A stretch of 64,000 nt of DNA from Sphaerolaimus hirsutus (lineage: Eukaryota; Nematoda; Chromadorea; Monhysterida; Sphaerolaimidae): positions 27,545,927 through 27,609,926 of the forward strand of contig OZ038451.1 of NCBI GenBank assembly GCA_964036195.1. Direction: 5' to 3'. This document shows positions 20,526 through 32,697 of this stretch, piece by piece. Each line of letters opens with the position of its first letter. Position 1 is the first letter of the stretch. The position numbers were made by a program, and so were the translations under genes. The notes under the pieces are model-generated. The model was given only the letters and a program-made list of their open reading frames with translations, was not told where the DNA came from and did no database searches.

Positions 20526-23475
20526 ATGTGGCCAATATTAATTACGTTCCTGTTTTCGTGGCACCATGCTTGTGGTTGGTTCAGCTGTGCGAAATATAAT
20601 TGAGGTCGATAGAAGTCGGTCGATAGAAGACCAAATCATTTACTGGTCTAAAAGTCGATAACTCCAAAATTGCACAAATTGTATTAAACAAAGAAATGGC
20701 CTGAAGAATTTGTCCCGCACACTTTTTAAATTTTTCCAAATTTTTCGAGAGTGCTTACCCCGTTTAAGTGTTACATTTCGGCACTTAAGCGAGGTGGTGG
20801 TTAAGTGACAAGCGCATTAGCGTAAATAACTTGTGAATGAGTAGAGCTATCGCAGCCATATTTTCATGGATTCTTTCCAATTTAGTCGTTAATGTTCACC
20901 TAAAATTTGACGTGAATCCAACCACCCAGTGACAAGTTATTCGAAATTACTGCACCCTGTACATATCTTCATAAACCCCAGGCCAATTCCCGCGACAAGG
21001 CCCCGCGCCAGCCACAGGGATCCCCTTGCAATTCGCCGGCTACGTAACTCCCAGGACAAATGTCTTTGCACCCAGTGAAGCCATGGTCAGAGGTAGGTTT
21101 CGGTTCGAAGTGGGGGTTCAGTATAAAAAATATATAAAGGACATTTTTGAGTGGTTATTGGACAGGGGGGGGGGGGGCTATTTGAGGGTTTAGGGTATGT
21201 GGGTGGAGTTTTGGTGAAGGTTTACTCGCTGCGGCAAATAGGGGCTATGAGAATCTAATTTTTATTTGAATAAAATGTTAGAAAAATGATTAGAGGTTGA
21301 TTTTTACTAGTTGTGGCAAACAATAATACTAAATTGGTGAACGTTTTCAACTTGTTTTCGAAATTTTGTTGTACAGTGAAACCCCCCCTGTAAAACCACA
21401 TCTTAAAAAATCTCAAGAAACATCCCACACCCATTTTCTACTATGACACATTTTTCAACCTCAAAAAACCTCCAATCCAAAAACCATTTCAAACAAATCT
21501 GAAAACCTTCAAAACTGCCCGCAGGTTTGTCCAGCTGGGCAGCGTGGTCACACTGGTCAACGTGCACAAATGACCACCAAATGAGGGTTAGAGCCTGCAG
21601 TACTGTCAGGGGATTCAGGTGTGTTACCGTATTTTGCACAATAGACCTAGTTACAATAGAAGGGCAGGTAGAGAAGTTAATGGCGATTTTCTATTTGGAT
21701 TAATGCTGCGATTACAGCTCGGGCGTAAAATTGACTGGGCGTAAAATTGATTTTTGGGCGTAAGATTAATTACAGGTGAATAGATAAAGATATGGCATTG
21801 TAATTTCAGTCAAAGAAAGCGCACATGCAGATGTTGCTTGTGTCCAAAGCCCATCAATTTATTTTAATCGTACTGGGAGTTATGAATTTTGGCGCAAATT
21901 TTTTTTATTTTACACCCTAATTTTACGCAACCTACAGCGCATAGTTGAAAAAATTGTGCTAAAATTCATAACTCCCAGTACGATTTAAATAAACGCATGA
22001 GCTTTGGACACAAGAAACGTCTGCATCTAAGCATTCTTTGACTGAAATAACAATGTCGAATCTTTATCCATTTATCTGTAATTAATTTTACGCCCAAAAA
22101 TCAATTTTACGCCCGAGTTGTAATCGCAGCATAAATACGGCGTTTTATTGAAGAGACCTGTCGGTTCGATTGGAGTTATTAGGCTTCAAATTGTTCCTGC
22201 GAAAATTATAATACACCGTATTTCCTCGAAATACCCCCCTCAAAATGGGCACTATGAATTAATAAGGCCACCCTCGAAATCCCCCCCAAATTGACTGCAA
22301 ACGGAACGTAAATGACCAAAGCTCTGGACAGTGCAGAACACACGTGAAAACAATGTGTGTTACGTTAGAACAGAGTTTATACCATGTACATATATATATA
22401 TATATACCTAAGTCTATAGACTCTTATACATGGTGGTTCTTATTGCATTTTTCTATGTCTGCATACGTTTGAAACAACAAATTAGTACTGGGAGTTCAAG
22501 AAATAATACCCCCTCCCTCGTTAACCCCCCCCCCCCCCTTCCAAATTTCCACTATGAAAAAATAAAGCCCCGGGGGGTATTTCGAGGAAATACGGTATAC
22601 ATATTATTTTATTAGATACATATTATTTAACATAAAATTTTATAACTCAAATTTCCGAATTGTCGGAATAGTGATTTTTACAATTTCCCTTTTTGTATTT
22701 TAGTCACCTGCGTTTTACTGAATTTCAAGACGGAAAATCATTTCAAATTCGACTGAAAAAAGTCAATTTCACTGCGAGCAGGTGCATGGGCAATTCGATG
22801 GATAGACGGATGTGCGGTGAAATGTTGCGAAAGGCAGTTATGAAAACTAAAGTTTTACCGGTGCGTCAGACATTACTGATTCGTTTCTGATTTTGAATGA
22901 CTAAATGTTAATTTTTTTAATTTTCTAATTTCATTTTAATACTCGGCGGACCGCATGCTATGCCTTTTTACCGAACTAAATAGTCCACCATGACGTCATC
23001 CATCATGACGCCATCAATACTACAAAAATTGACCCAAAATGAATAAAATAGTTTCAGGCAGTTAACATACTTACCTATTTTATTTTAAAAGTATTTTTAT
23101 ATTTTTTTGTCAAAGTGCATACATAAGTTTCCCGTTGCTACGTTGGCCCGTAAGACATTTAGCATTTACCATACATTCCAGTATTAACACTCTAAAACTG
23201 GGGAAGATATTTACGTTTAAGTTTACATTTTCCAAAAATGCCAATATTTTAACAACCCTGAGAACCATTCACACAAAATTAACTTCACACTTCACACTTC
23301 ACACTTCACACTTCACAGGTGGTCCGCCACACGGATGACTACGTAGTAGAAGATCCCTATGAAGAAGATAGGATAATCGCGTATGAGCAAATGCAGCCAC
23401 CGCCCGCAAATTACATGCAATTGTTAATTGCCGGAAAAATTGACAGGGACGCGGCGGCGACCAGAAATTTCGGAG
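20526..23475 (+). CDS. Secreted matrix protein, copy A: 5' exons 1-5 only
   Basis: Exons: 20526-20574, 20982-21092, 21525-21618, 22704-22860, 23319-23475. Exon 1 codes MWPILITFLFSWHHACG, a short signal peptide. Exon 2 is Pro-rich (FPRQGPAPATG). Exon 3 has the W-x-x-W-x-x-W-x-x-C signature of a thrombospondin type-1 repeat (LSSWAAWSHWSTC) and exon 4 ends with a Cys pair (RCMGNSMDRRMC). Exon 5 (VVRHTDDYVVEDPYEEDR) is acidic and Tyr-containing. All exon phases agree with each other and with the second copy. The remaining exons would fall beyond the 200-N gap. This copy is most likely the other allele of the gene at 32698-47840. Confidence 0.78.
21704..22131. mobile_element. Harbinger-like MITE with TAA target duplication
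   Basis: It begins TGCTGCGATTACAGCTCGGG and ends GTAATCGCAGCA. TAA flanks both sides (21701-21703 and 22132-22134), a TWA target as in PIF/Harbinger elements. The same insertion, with a damaged left end, is in copy B at 34365-34782, so it predates the split of the two copies. Confidence 0.78.
22216..22595. mobile_element. TA-target MITE shared by both copies
   Basis: It runs from CCGTATTTCCTCGAAATA to ATTTCGAGGAAATACGG. Copy B has it at about 34867-35238 with a mutated first end (CCGAATTTCC) and last end (ATACAG), so this insertion is older than the divergence of the copies. It lies in the intron before exon 4 of the matrix gene. Confidence 0.8.
23283..23317 (+). repeat. CTTCACA minisatellite at a splice acceptor, five units
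   Basis: Five head-to-tail CTTCACA units run directly into the CACAG acceptor of exon 5 of the matrix gene (copy A). They supply its pyrimidine-containing tract. Copy B has ten perfect units at 36018-36087. Confidence 0.9.
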
Positions 23476-23583
23476 GTGGGTATAAGAAGGGGGTTTGAAT
23501 ATGATTGCAGATTTTTGTGGGGTGAATGCAATAGGTATGTAAATATGTAAAAGTCACCTGGGGCCAGATGACTTTCTCGAGTA

Positions 23584-23795
23584 CCGTATTTCTTCTAATA
23601 GAAGAGCGCCGTTCTATTTATGTCGTCAACTTTTTTACCTGTCGTTCTATTAGAGGTGCCGTTCTATTGGAGGCTGCCGTTCTATTAATTTCGTGAATGC
23701 AAAAAAGTGCCAAAACATGCCGTTCTATTGGAGGTGCCGTTCTATTGGAGGTGCCATTCTATTTGAGGTATGCCGTTCTATTATAAGAAATACGG
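23584..23795. mobile_element. TA-target MITE, CTAATAGAA subfamily
   Basis: It begins CCGTATTTCTTCTAATAGAA and ends TATTATAAGAAATACGG. GCCGTTCTATTGGAGGT is repeated inside. Copy B carries a shorter form (about 36362-36478), with an internal deletion of repeated units or fewer units. Confidence 0.75.
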
Positions 23796-24403
23796 TGATG
23801 TAAGTAAGCTATGCCCTATATGCCTGGCAAATTAAGATCTGTATATGAAATAATTTTCAATGAACTTTTATGCATTTTATCGCAATTTGTTCCCTCACAT
23901 TATGATGCCGTTTTCACTCACGCATTACTCAATATAGCAATCAGACAGAATGTTACCTGGCAGTCAGCCATATTTTCTTTGGGAATTTTGGCAGATTGCC
24001 AGGAAACTTTCTGTTAGCTTTAACCATATCACAATGTCATGAAAAACATTGTGATGAAACACTTTCCCACTATTCGAGATTTAAATCCAATGTTTGTGCA
24101 TAAATAGTTTTTATTTATATACATTTTAGTTTGCCAGGTGCCTTGCTAGGGTACAGCTTAGGTATATAAATACTCACATTACTCAATGTTGGAATCTTGC
24201 CTCCGGAGTTAAACCGGTGTATTTTAATTGATTCATTGGCTGTCATTTGATGCTGCACATTAGAATTGATGTACTCAGATGGTGTATACTGTATATACGT
24301 CTTTGCTTAGTACCCCTCGAATAACTCCCCCAGAAGAAATGCCCCCCCCCGTGTAAGCTGCGTAGGAGAGAAGTAAACTTATGATTAAATTTAGAAGTGC
24401 ATA

Positions 24404-24817
24404 CCGTATTTCCTCGAAATACCCCCCCCGGGGGGGTGATTGTTTCATATTGCTCCCCGGGAGGGGGGGGGGGGGTTTAAACGAGGGGGGGGTATTTCGA
24501 GGGGGGGGGGGGGGTTGCGCTGGGGGTAGAAAAAATGCATCAATAACTGACATGTAAAGACTCCTGTAGACTAATATTAGTACGTAGATGTATAACAACT
24601 GTTCTAAACGTGATTCCGACATTGTTTTAAACGTGTGTTTCTGCACTACGCAGAGCACAAACTGCAGTTATTTGCAATGTACGTTCTCTTTACACTCAAT
24701 TTTGGGGGGGTATTTCGAGGGGGGGTGATTGTTTCATAGTGGTCTCGAGAGGGGGGGGGGGGGGGTCAAAACGAGGGGGGGGTATATCGAGGGGGGGGGT
24801 ATTTCGAGGAAATACGG
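24404..24817. mobile_element. TA-target MITE in copy A only
   Basis: It is bounded by TA-CCGTATTTCCTCGAAATA and ATTTCGAGGAAATACGG-TA. Copy B at about 37095 reads AGAAGTGCATGGTCACAAAC with no insert, so it is an empty site apart from one base. The left half repeats the right half in inverted orientation around long G runs. Confidence 0.88.
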
Positions 24818-24859
24818 TAGTCACAAACAACACATAAAATGTTCTGGTACGAAGTAATG

Positions 24860-25059
24860 NNNNNNNNNNNNNNNNNNNNNNNNNNNNNNNNNNNNNNNNN
24901 NNNNNNNNNNNNNNNNNNNNNNNNNNNNNNNNNNNNNNNNNNNNNNNNNNNNNNNNNNNNNNNNNNNNNNNNNNNNNNNNNNNNNNNNNNNNNNNNNNNN
25001 NNNNNNNNNNNNNNNNNNNNNNNNNNNNNNNNNNNNNNNNNNNNNNNNNNNNNNNNNNN
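24860..25059. other. Assembly gap of exactly 200 N
   Basis: A round-number placeholder, usual for a scaffold join of unknown distance. The sequence before it equals the sequence at 37098-37137, and the sequence after it starts inside a MITE within the Rab intron. Confidence 0.99.
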
Positions 25060-25259
25060 CTTTACAAGTCTTTAGACTTAGAGTCTTATAAATGGCGATT
25101 TTTGTTGCATTTTCGACGTCTGCGTACGTTTCAGACGACAATTTAGTACTTGGTTTTCAAAAAATTTCTGGCGAAATAATAACCCCCCCCTCAAAATACC
25201 CCCCCCTCAAAATTCTCACTCTGAAAAAAAAACCCCGGGGGTATTTCGAGGAAATACGG
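25060..25259. mobile_element. TA-target MITE, right part, starting at the gap
   Basis: Only the right part is present. It ends ATTTCGAGGAAATACGG-TA and contains the TCTTATAAATGGCG and GACGTCTGCGTACGTTTCAG blocks typical of the family. A contig beginning in such a repeat fits an assembly break. Confidence 0.8.
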
Positions 25260-25798
25260 TAGGTAAATATAGTGATTTATTGGTGAATATACAATTCTCA
25301 GGAGTGAAACGGACAAATTAGGGCATTCATCACAGGCGTGCACCCGCAAAATTAGCGACAGGCACAAATTCAAAGAAACAAAATGTACCAATCGTGTTAC
25401 CCCAAATACACCCACTCCCCTATGAATTAACCCCCCCCACCCCTAATAAGAGAATGTACACATCAAATACCGCAGTTTGTGATCTGTTATGATGCAGAAC
25501 ACACGTTGAAACCAATAACTAAGTGACGTTAGGGCAGGGTTTATACGTACATACATACAGTTATATATGTACATCTATAAACACATATATTTACATCTAT
25601 GTAATTGTTTGATTTTTCTATGTCTGAGAAAGTTGAATTTCACAAAATTTCTGCTGAAATAATAGACCCCCTGGAATAAGACCCCCTCGAATTAACCCCC
25701 CCCCTAATCTAGGGACTATATTCTTTTCTAGCTAGGGATGAATAGCTGTTACACAAAAATTGGCACTTTATCAACAACAAAAACAACAACAAAACTAC

Positions 25799-26622
25799 CT
25801 GACAAAATCTAGCCACTTATTGATGTGTCTAAATGATTGTGCATTTGTGATGTCATAAACCAGAATGACTCCCTGGGCCCTCCTGTAATACTGTTTAGTG
25901 ATTGCCTCAAACCTCTCCTGTCCCGCTGTGTCCCTGAATGTCAAGGGGGTGTTTTGGTGAGGGGCTTAGTTCTTCACAGAGAGTTATACTGATTGGGCTG
26001 TATTTATGGTTTTTGATAAATTTGACCATATTTTGATGAATAAAGGTACAAAATATGTGCCAAATAAACTGGTAGTTATGTTATTAAAAAAATCGTTTTT
26101 AGTCATATTGGGTGTGGTAGAGAAAGCTACAAAGTTTGCAGCCATTGGGATTGAACTATTTATATGCAGTTTTATTAATGCTTACCGTATGAACTGTTCC
26201 TTTTTGGAAACTGAAAATCTGGTAGTGCTTTTGTAGAAAATGACCTATGGCTCACAATGATTCATTTGATTAAAGAAATATTCATAGATTTTAAGTTACC
26301 ATAATGGATTAGTTTACAGAAATGACTACAGATGAAATTACAGATTGATTCAAATGACTTCAAATAGCTCACCAAATTTGTACCCTTACGCGTCTGCCAT
26401 CAATAGTGAGATTTTTCACCTTAAAATCAATGCCAATTGTTGCAGAATAGGATGATTGAAAGTTGTCATCCACATACCTGTGCATTTTCTCTTTTTGACA
26501 AGTAAATCAAGCAAAAATCAATATTATTGAAAGTGGTCTAACCTTGACAGGAGGCAGGTTTTTCCAACACCAGAGTCTCCAATTACTAAAAGTCTCAAAA
26601 GTAAATCATATTGTTTTGACAT
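25799..26622 (-). CDS. Rab15-like small GTPase, second copy, exons 1-3 only
   Basis: Exons in transcription order: 26622-26543, 26477-26373, 25933-25799. They match the first copy in length and splice phase (80, 105 and 135 bp), with silent changes visible in exon 3. They encode the P-loop GDSGVGKT, switch I, the WDTAGQERF junction and the YYRRAQG helix. Exons 4-6, with NKTD and FETSA, are missing because the block begins at the gap inside intron 3. The gene is cut by the assembly, not obviously a pseudogene. Confidence 0.8.
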
Positions 26623-28356
26623 TTCTGTTAGATTGAACTGAAATAAATGACATTTAAAATGATACAGAAAATTGATTATAAGACATACTAAAAGATCCTC
26701 TGCTCTAAAATCAATGTTCTATGACAAATTTCAGGAAACACACCAATACAACTGTGAAACACATTCACATTTCTCCCAGATTCTGTTTACTATGGATGGC
26801 ACACATCTGTTGGTAGAGCACACTGTCTGCATATGAATCAGGCTTGGTTTCATGAATGAAAGCTATAACCCATACTAGCATTGGGAAAAATGGGTCATTT
26901 TTGATAAAATATAATAAAATATAATTTCAGAGTAACACTCAAAATGACAAATTTGAATAAAATATATCTGAGATAAGCCTAAAAAACATCTCTGTAAAAA
27001 AAAAGGCCAGATGAAATGTGAATAAATACATATATGTAAATGCAGTATTTGTTATATTTTGTGATATATTTTTAAATCACAGAAAATCTCTCAAATAATA
27101 ATTGTTCAATCTATCTGGGAAATTCTGGAAAAATATAAATAAAACAGATGTTATGATTTTCTCACTAATATTTTAAAGGTAAATCTCCCTGAGTTTTTCC
27201 ACTGCTAACCGCCACCCCACCCATGGATAATGCATACACAATATACATACATGTACTCACACACACCATACATAGAACAGAGTGCTACCGTAGTTTGATG
27301 AATAAAGATGTGTGAAATGTGCATTATGCATAATGTCTCAAATTCAGTGATAGTGGGGGTGATCAGTGAGGATCAGAACAATTGACACATTTATTGTTGT
27401 TGTTTTATTCAGATGATATATGGTATATTCCATTGCAAAGTAGAAACCAGTGGATTATGAATACATATATATCAAACAGCAATGTTTAGTGATTTCTAGA
27501 GTGTGCTTTAGTGCATCAAATGGTGTATGCTTTGTAAAAGTGCTGATTTGATTTTGCTGTGTGAACTGTGAATAGGTATTTAGGTAATGTGTGATTTTCA
27601 TAAATTCTGCAGTTTACACCTAATTTTCATATGTATGTGAACAGCTTGAGTGTGCATATACAATTTCCCCATTTTTTACATAAACGTGTATCGATGTAAA
27701 AATGCACAAATTCCCCCGAGGAACTAAATTCAAGGTATAGTAAAACATGCTGACAGCAAAAACATAGGTACAACATGTGGCCACTTGTATCGCTGTTTGC
27801 AGTATGTACACACCATAAAATCTATATATGTTTGAATTACCATATTTTTCAAAAGTATAAATTTATTTCCACGTGGAATTTGGGTGGAGATATAAAAAAG
27901 AAATAATATTTAAAGTGAATGGAGATAAAAACATCCAAAAGCAAAAGGGATTTAAATATTTGATATAGGTATCATCATAAATATGAGAAGCTGAGAACTT
28001 GAAAAATACCTATCTGACATTGTGAGTTTTTTTATCATACAAGATCAGAAAGTTAGAAATTACTTGGCACATTTTTTAAATTCAATAAATCTTGTATTTG
28101 AATAAAAAAATGTTTGCACGTGCCAACCTGCTGTAAAATCCGGGTTATATTCGGGACAAAAATCAGATTTGAACGCTTTTAAGTTCACCGGAATGAGCGA
28201 TTGTGACAACCGTCAACTTCTTACAGTTGACGAAGGTCGAAAGTTATTCAGTATCGACGGTGGTCAAGTCAAATGTGTTTTAAACGTGCGTATAGGTTAG
28301 TATCGGAAATTTCAGCTGTACCTAAATATATGCTCTTTCCATAACAGTGGCTCTAA

Positions 28357-28587
28357 ACACACTAGTTTTCATCGTGACTGATGTGAAAACTGAAATGGCC
28401 GCATGGCGGCATCCAGTCCACTCTTTTTGTATGCTTTATGTGTTTTTCTTTTCAAATTTTTAAATTTTAACTTTCATTAATTTAAATTCAAATTCTAATT
28501 AAATAAAATCATTCAACCGTGTTCATTAATTTGCATTTGAAAAAATTTCAGTTTTCTCACGAAGTCACGGTGAAAACTAGTGTGTGT
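28357..28587. mobile_element. Hairpin MITE (CACACTAGTTTTC ends), copy B only
   Basis: The left end CACACTAGTTTTCATCGTGAC is mirrored by GTCACGGTGAAAACTAGTGTG. In copy A the flanking sequence is joined without it (about 18205-18225). It shares the ACACTAGT terminus with 7476-7641, suggesting one superfamily. Left end written here as 20 bases or fewer: CACACTAGTTTTCATCGTGA. Confidence 0.7.
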
Positions 28588-29097
28588 AGGCACAAAATGG
28601 TCAATTTTTAATCGCTTCAACATAATACAACAACAACACACTCCCATCTTCCACGAAAACTGTGCAACGAAAAAAATGACCGCGGTGTATCGTTAGATCG
28701 CAATTGTTTCAACCAAAAAAAACATCTGCCCCCGTTCTCTGTGATGCGCGAAAATTATCAGTTATCATTTATAGAAATTTTACTTTAAAAAAATAATTAT
28801 GATATGAGATGATACGCGATGCAAAAACATGTGCACTCATTGAATTGAGATGTTGATTACTTTCGTTGATAATCGTTGGTCACTTAAGAGTTTGTTTCGA
28901 ATTTTTGCCAGTCATAAACAAGTGGCGCTCATTACATCACTATTCTTCAGTCTGACATAACGATGGAAAAAACACAGAAATTGAACACAGAAACTCATTG
29001 AGTTTCTGTGTTTTTGTTTTACACAGAAACACGGAAACTCACAAATTTAGAAAAAACTCAAAACTCAAATGAGTTTTTTTTCGGAGAACACAGGAAC

Positions 29098-30913
29098 CAG
29101 AGTTGGAAAAACGTATTTATGTTTACCCGAAATACTCGGTTATTCGGGTATTTATACTTACATTTATGTTTACGTTTTCCAAAAATACCATTACGTGTTG
29201 TTACGTTTTCCTGACCAAAATACCCGGGTACAAGGGAAAACGTAAAAAAAAACTTGTGATCGTTCACATGATACATACATACAAAACATACTTACAAAAA
29301 TGTAGTGTATGAAAAAAGTGACTGCACACTTGCACTTACACATGGAATACTGGGTACATATTCATAAATGTGTTCAAAAGCTGAACACAAAAACCTTTTT
29401 GTTTGATTCTGGAGCATTGCGTTTATAATTTTTTTGTGATGAATTCCAACGACACCACTTGCAACAACTGTGAGTAGTACATGTTTCAAAACTGGCAGGG
29501 CGAGTGCAAGCTTTGGTGCCAATCCCAGACTCTGTTGGATGCCCTGTAAAATGTAAAATTTCATGCAAATGTCAAAACTCATGTAAAATGCCCACCATAG
29601 GCGGCGCAAGGTCCCAATTTGTGCTTGTGACATTCACAATCACATTGGCCAAAATTTGACCTTGTGCACTTTTTACCAGGTAAACATATGTATTTCTGCT
29701 TGTGACACCGAAAATTCCACTTGTGACATTCACAAGCGCACAAGCACTTACGCCGCCTATGATGCCCACCAAAATGGCAAAGATTTGCAACCTTCCAGGG
29801 CACTTTGCAAGACTTTAGACACTTTGCATGCCATTTGACATATTACAAGGCATTTTACAGGGTCTGGGACTCCCCCAGAATCACCAGTGTTAGTTGGATT
29901 TAGCCACACTTACTACAGAAAGTGGTGCAGATGGAATGATTGACCCACCTGAAGGTGAAAATAATGGTATATTCCAAAGCACAATGTCAAATATGGTGTG
30001 TAAAAAATTTTACGTTTATGTTTTTTTTTACGTATTGTTTGGTATTTTAAAAATACCTTACGTTTTAGTATTTATACTTTTTATTTGGAAAAGGTATTTA
30101 TGTTTACGTTTACGTTTTCCAAAAATACCATTACGTGTTGTTACGTTTTCCTGACCAAAATACCCGGGTACTAGGGAAAACGTAAAAAAAACTTGTGATC
30201 GTTCACATGATACATACATACAAAACATACTTACAAAAATGTAGTGTATGAAAAAAGTGACTGCACACTTGCACTTACACATGGAATACTGGGTACATAT
30301 TCATAAATGTGTTCAAAAGCTGAACACAAAAACCTTTTTGTTTGATTCTGGAGCATTGCGTTTATAATTTTTTTGTGATGAATTCCAACGACACCACTTG
30401 CAACAACTGTGAGTAGTACATGTTTCAAAACTGGCAGGGCGAGTGCAAGCTCTGGTGCCAATCCCAGACTCTGTTGGATGCCCTGTAAAATGTAAAATTT
30501 CATGCAAATGTCAAAACTCATGTAAAATGCCCACCAAAATGGCAAAGATTTGCAACCTTCCAGGGCACTTTGCAAGACTTTAGACACTTTGCATGCCATT
30601 TGACATATTACAAGGCATTTTACAGGGTCTGGGACTCCCCCAGAATCACCAGTGTTAGTTGGATTTAGCCACACTTACTACAGAAAGTGGTGCAGATGGA
30701 ATGATTGACCCACCTGAAGGTGAAAATAATGGTATATTCCAAAGCACAATGGCAAATATGGTGTGTAAAATTTTTTACGTTTACGTTTTTTTTTTACGTA
30801 TTCCTTGGTATTTTAAAAATACCTTACGTTTTAGTATTTATACTTTTTATTTGGAAAAGGTATTTATGTTTACGTTTATGTTTTCCAAAAATACCAGTAT
30901 TTGCACAACTCTG
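29098..30913. mobile_element. hAT-type element (CAGAGTTG ends) with an internal tandem duplication
   Basis: The ends CAGAGTTG and CAACTCTG are flanked by ACAGGAAC (29090-29097) and ACAGAAAC (30914-30921), matching at seven of eight bases. Inside, a unit of about 0.8-0.9 kb is present twice (about 29160-30100 and 30120-30880), nearly identical. The first unit carries an extra 166-bp MITE (29596-29761). Short frames in the unit are shared by both copies but show no family similarity I recognise. Confidence 0.8.
29596..29761. mobile_element. hAT MITE (CATAGGCGGCG ends) with exact 8-bp duplication and an empty site nearby
   Basis: 166 bp from CATAGGCGGCG to CGCCGCCTATG, flanked by exact ATGCCCAC repeats (29588-29595 and 29762-29769). 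The second internal unit of the host element, at about 30527-30540, shows the uninterrupted ATGCCCACCAAAATGG. CTTGTGACATTCACAA motifs repeat inside. Confidence 0.93.
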
Positions 30914-32697
30914 ACAGAAACACGGAAACACAGAAAAAAATTTTCTGAGTTTTTGAGGTTTTTTTCAGCGAAGTGGTTGAACACATTTTCAGAACGCACA
31001 TGAATTCAGTTAAACTGAACAAGATAAGTTATACATGTACACTACCGTGCAGAATAGTTGAGACTTTTCACACATAGAGAAACAGTAGGCTGGGGGTCCA
31101 TCGCACTTTTTTGCTTCCCAATTTCTTGTCCCTTGCCCAATTTTGATGCCGTTTGAGTATGTTGGGGTTCGATGCTGGGGCTACTATGAACATATTTTGT
31201 TTGCACAAATAATCCCCCAGGCTTGAGATAAGGGGGGTCCATAAAAAGATGGTCAATAAATATACAAAAAATGGGCAATCTGGGTGAGTGTCTTTGAAGC
31301 TCAATAACTCAACCATAGCTGATTTGAATCATTGAACACTTAAAATAATTGGGACAACCTGCGGATTCTATTTTTGTGGCGGGTTTAGTGACGTCTAAAT
31401 TCTGTAAGTCAATTTGACCCAGTTTTTGAACATGATAAAATAATTTATTGGAACATGCTATCATATACTTTAGACAACCAGGATTCATTTAAAACAAAAA
31501 TGAGTTCAATATCTGATCCCAATCAAAAGTTATGGCGCTTCAAAAAATTTCAATGGTGTTTAAATATTTTATGCTTATTTTAATGGGGTTTGCAACATGA
31601 AAATTTTGTTATTGAACAGTCTATAACATACTTTAGACAGAGAGAATTAATATGACAAAAAAGTTTTTTCAATATCTCTTTCCAATCATAAGTTATAGCA
31701 CTTACAAACTTCCATCGTCATTCCATCCAAACAAATTGCACATTACTCATTCACAGTTGGGCCAACTTGTTGGGAAAAAACTCAAAAAAACTTGAGTTTT
31801 CACAGAAAACACAGAAATAAAAACAGAGTTACTCAAGTTTTTTTCGATAAAAAACTCAAAACACAGGTATTCATTTTTGAAAAACTCAAAACACAGGTAT
31901 TCATTTTTGAAAAACTCAAAACACAGGTATTCATTTTTGAAAAACTCAAAACACAGAAAGTGTTGTTTTTTTGAGAACTTACCCATCGTTGGTCTGACTG
32001 AATCTGGACTGGAACGCCCCTGAGTTGACATTGTCAACTTATGCAACAAATCTGTTTTCAGTAGATAAATATAAATACGTCACTCACATCGTATGTCAAA
32101 TATAATTGCGCATATGCTGAGATATTTTACTCATTGTCTCGATACACACTTATTAGTACATCAATGAAGTTAGGGAAACTTCTAGATCAGTTTTGAAAGC
32201 ATTTGAGTTCACCAGAATGAATTATTTCTGACCGCCGTCAACAGTAGTTGACAGACTCCTCATTCTGGTCAACTCAAATGCGTTCCAAACACATTTATCA
32301 GTTTCCCAAATTTCAGTGGCGTACTAGACTAGTGTGTGCAGCGTAAATTGCGCATGCAATTGTGCAATTGTTCATGGAAATTCCACACAACACAACACTT
32401 CTAATTACGTATCAATCAACATCTGCAGGGGTCAGATATATACAAAACTAGATGATGATATTATATTTTCGAAACCGTGATTAAATCCAGCCCGCACTGT
32501 ATAAACGATGTGAATTTGAAATCTATAGTTTGACCTTTACGCATTTTCAATTCGCGTTTTGTGTAAAAGTGTGAAGCGATTTTCTAACAATTGTGTTTGA
32601 GGTCGAGAAGTCAAATCATTTACTGGACACTATTATTGAACATTTACGATTTGAGTATATTATGATATAATTGTCTAATTTAATTGGTGAATAAATT

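Larger units (their letters stand above)
14370..24859. repeat. Large duplicated block, copy A
   Basis: This block matches 25267-37137 in the same order and orientation. Shared parts are the Rab introns and exons 1-3, the shared upstream DNA, matrix-gene exons 1-5 and the 3' flank up to TGTTCTGGTACGAAGTAATG. It stops exactly at the 200-N gap. The two copies differ by base changes and by several transposons present in only one of them. Confidence 0.9.
28958..31991. mobile_element. hAT-type element (AACGATGG ends), about 3 kb, copy B only
   Basis: The ends TAACGATGGAAAAAACACAG and CTTACCCATCGTTG are flanked by GTCTGACA (28950-28957) and GTCTGACT (31992-31999), an 8-bp duplication with one mismatch. 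Copy A (about 18595) has the uninterrupted site. The termini match the element at 79-1221. It carries the nested element 29098-30913 and a triple TTTTGAAAAACTCAAAACAC repeat near 31870-31960. No transposase frame was found. Confidence 0.85.

Noticed and set aside
29300-30674. Short frames shared by both units of the duplicated transposon (for example 113 and 147 residues)
   Set aside because: They are shared only because the unit is duplicated. There are no transposase motifs, and the first unit's frame is disturbed by a MITE.
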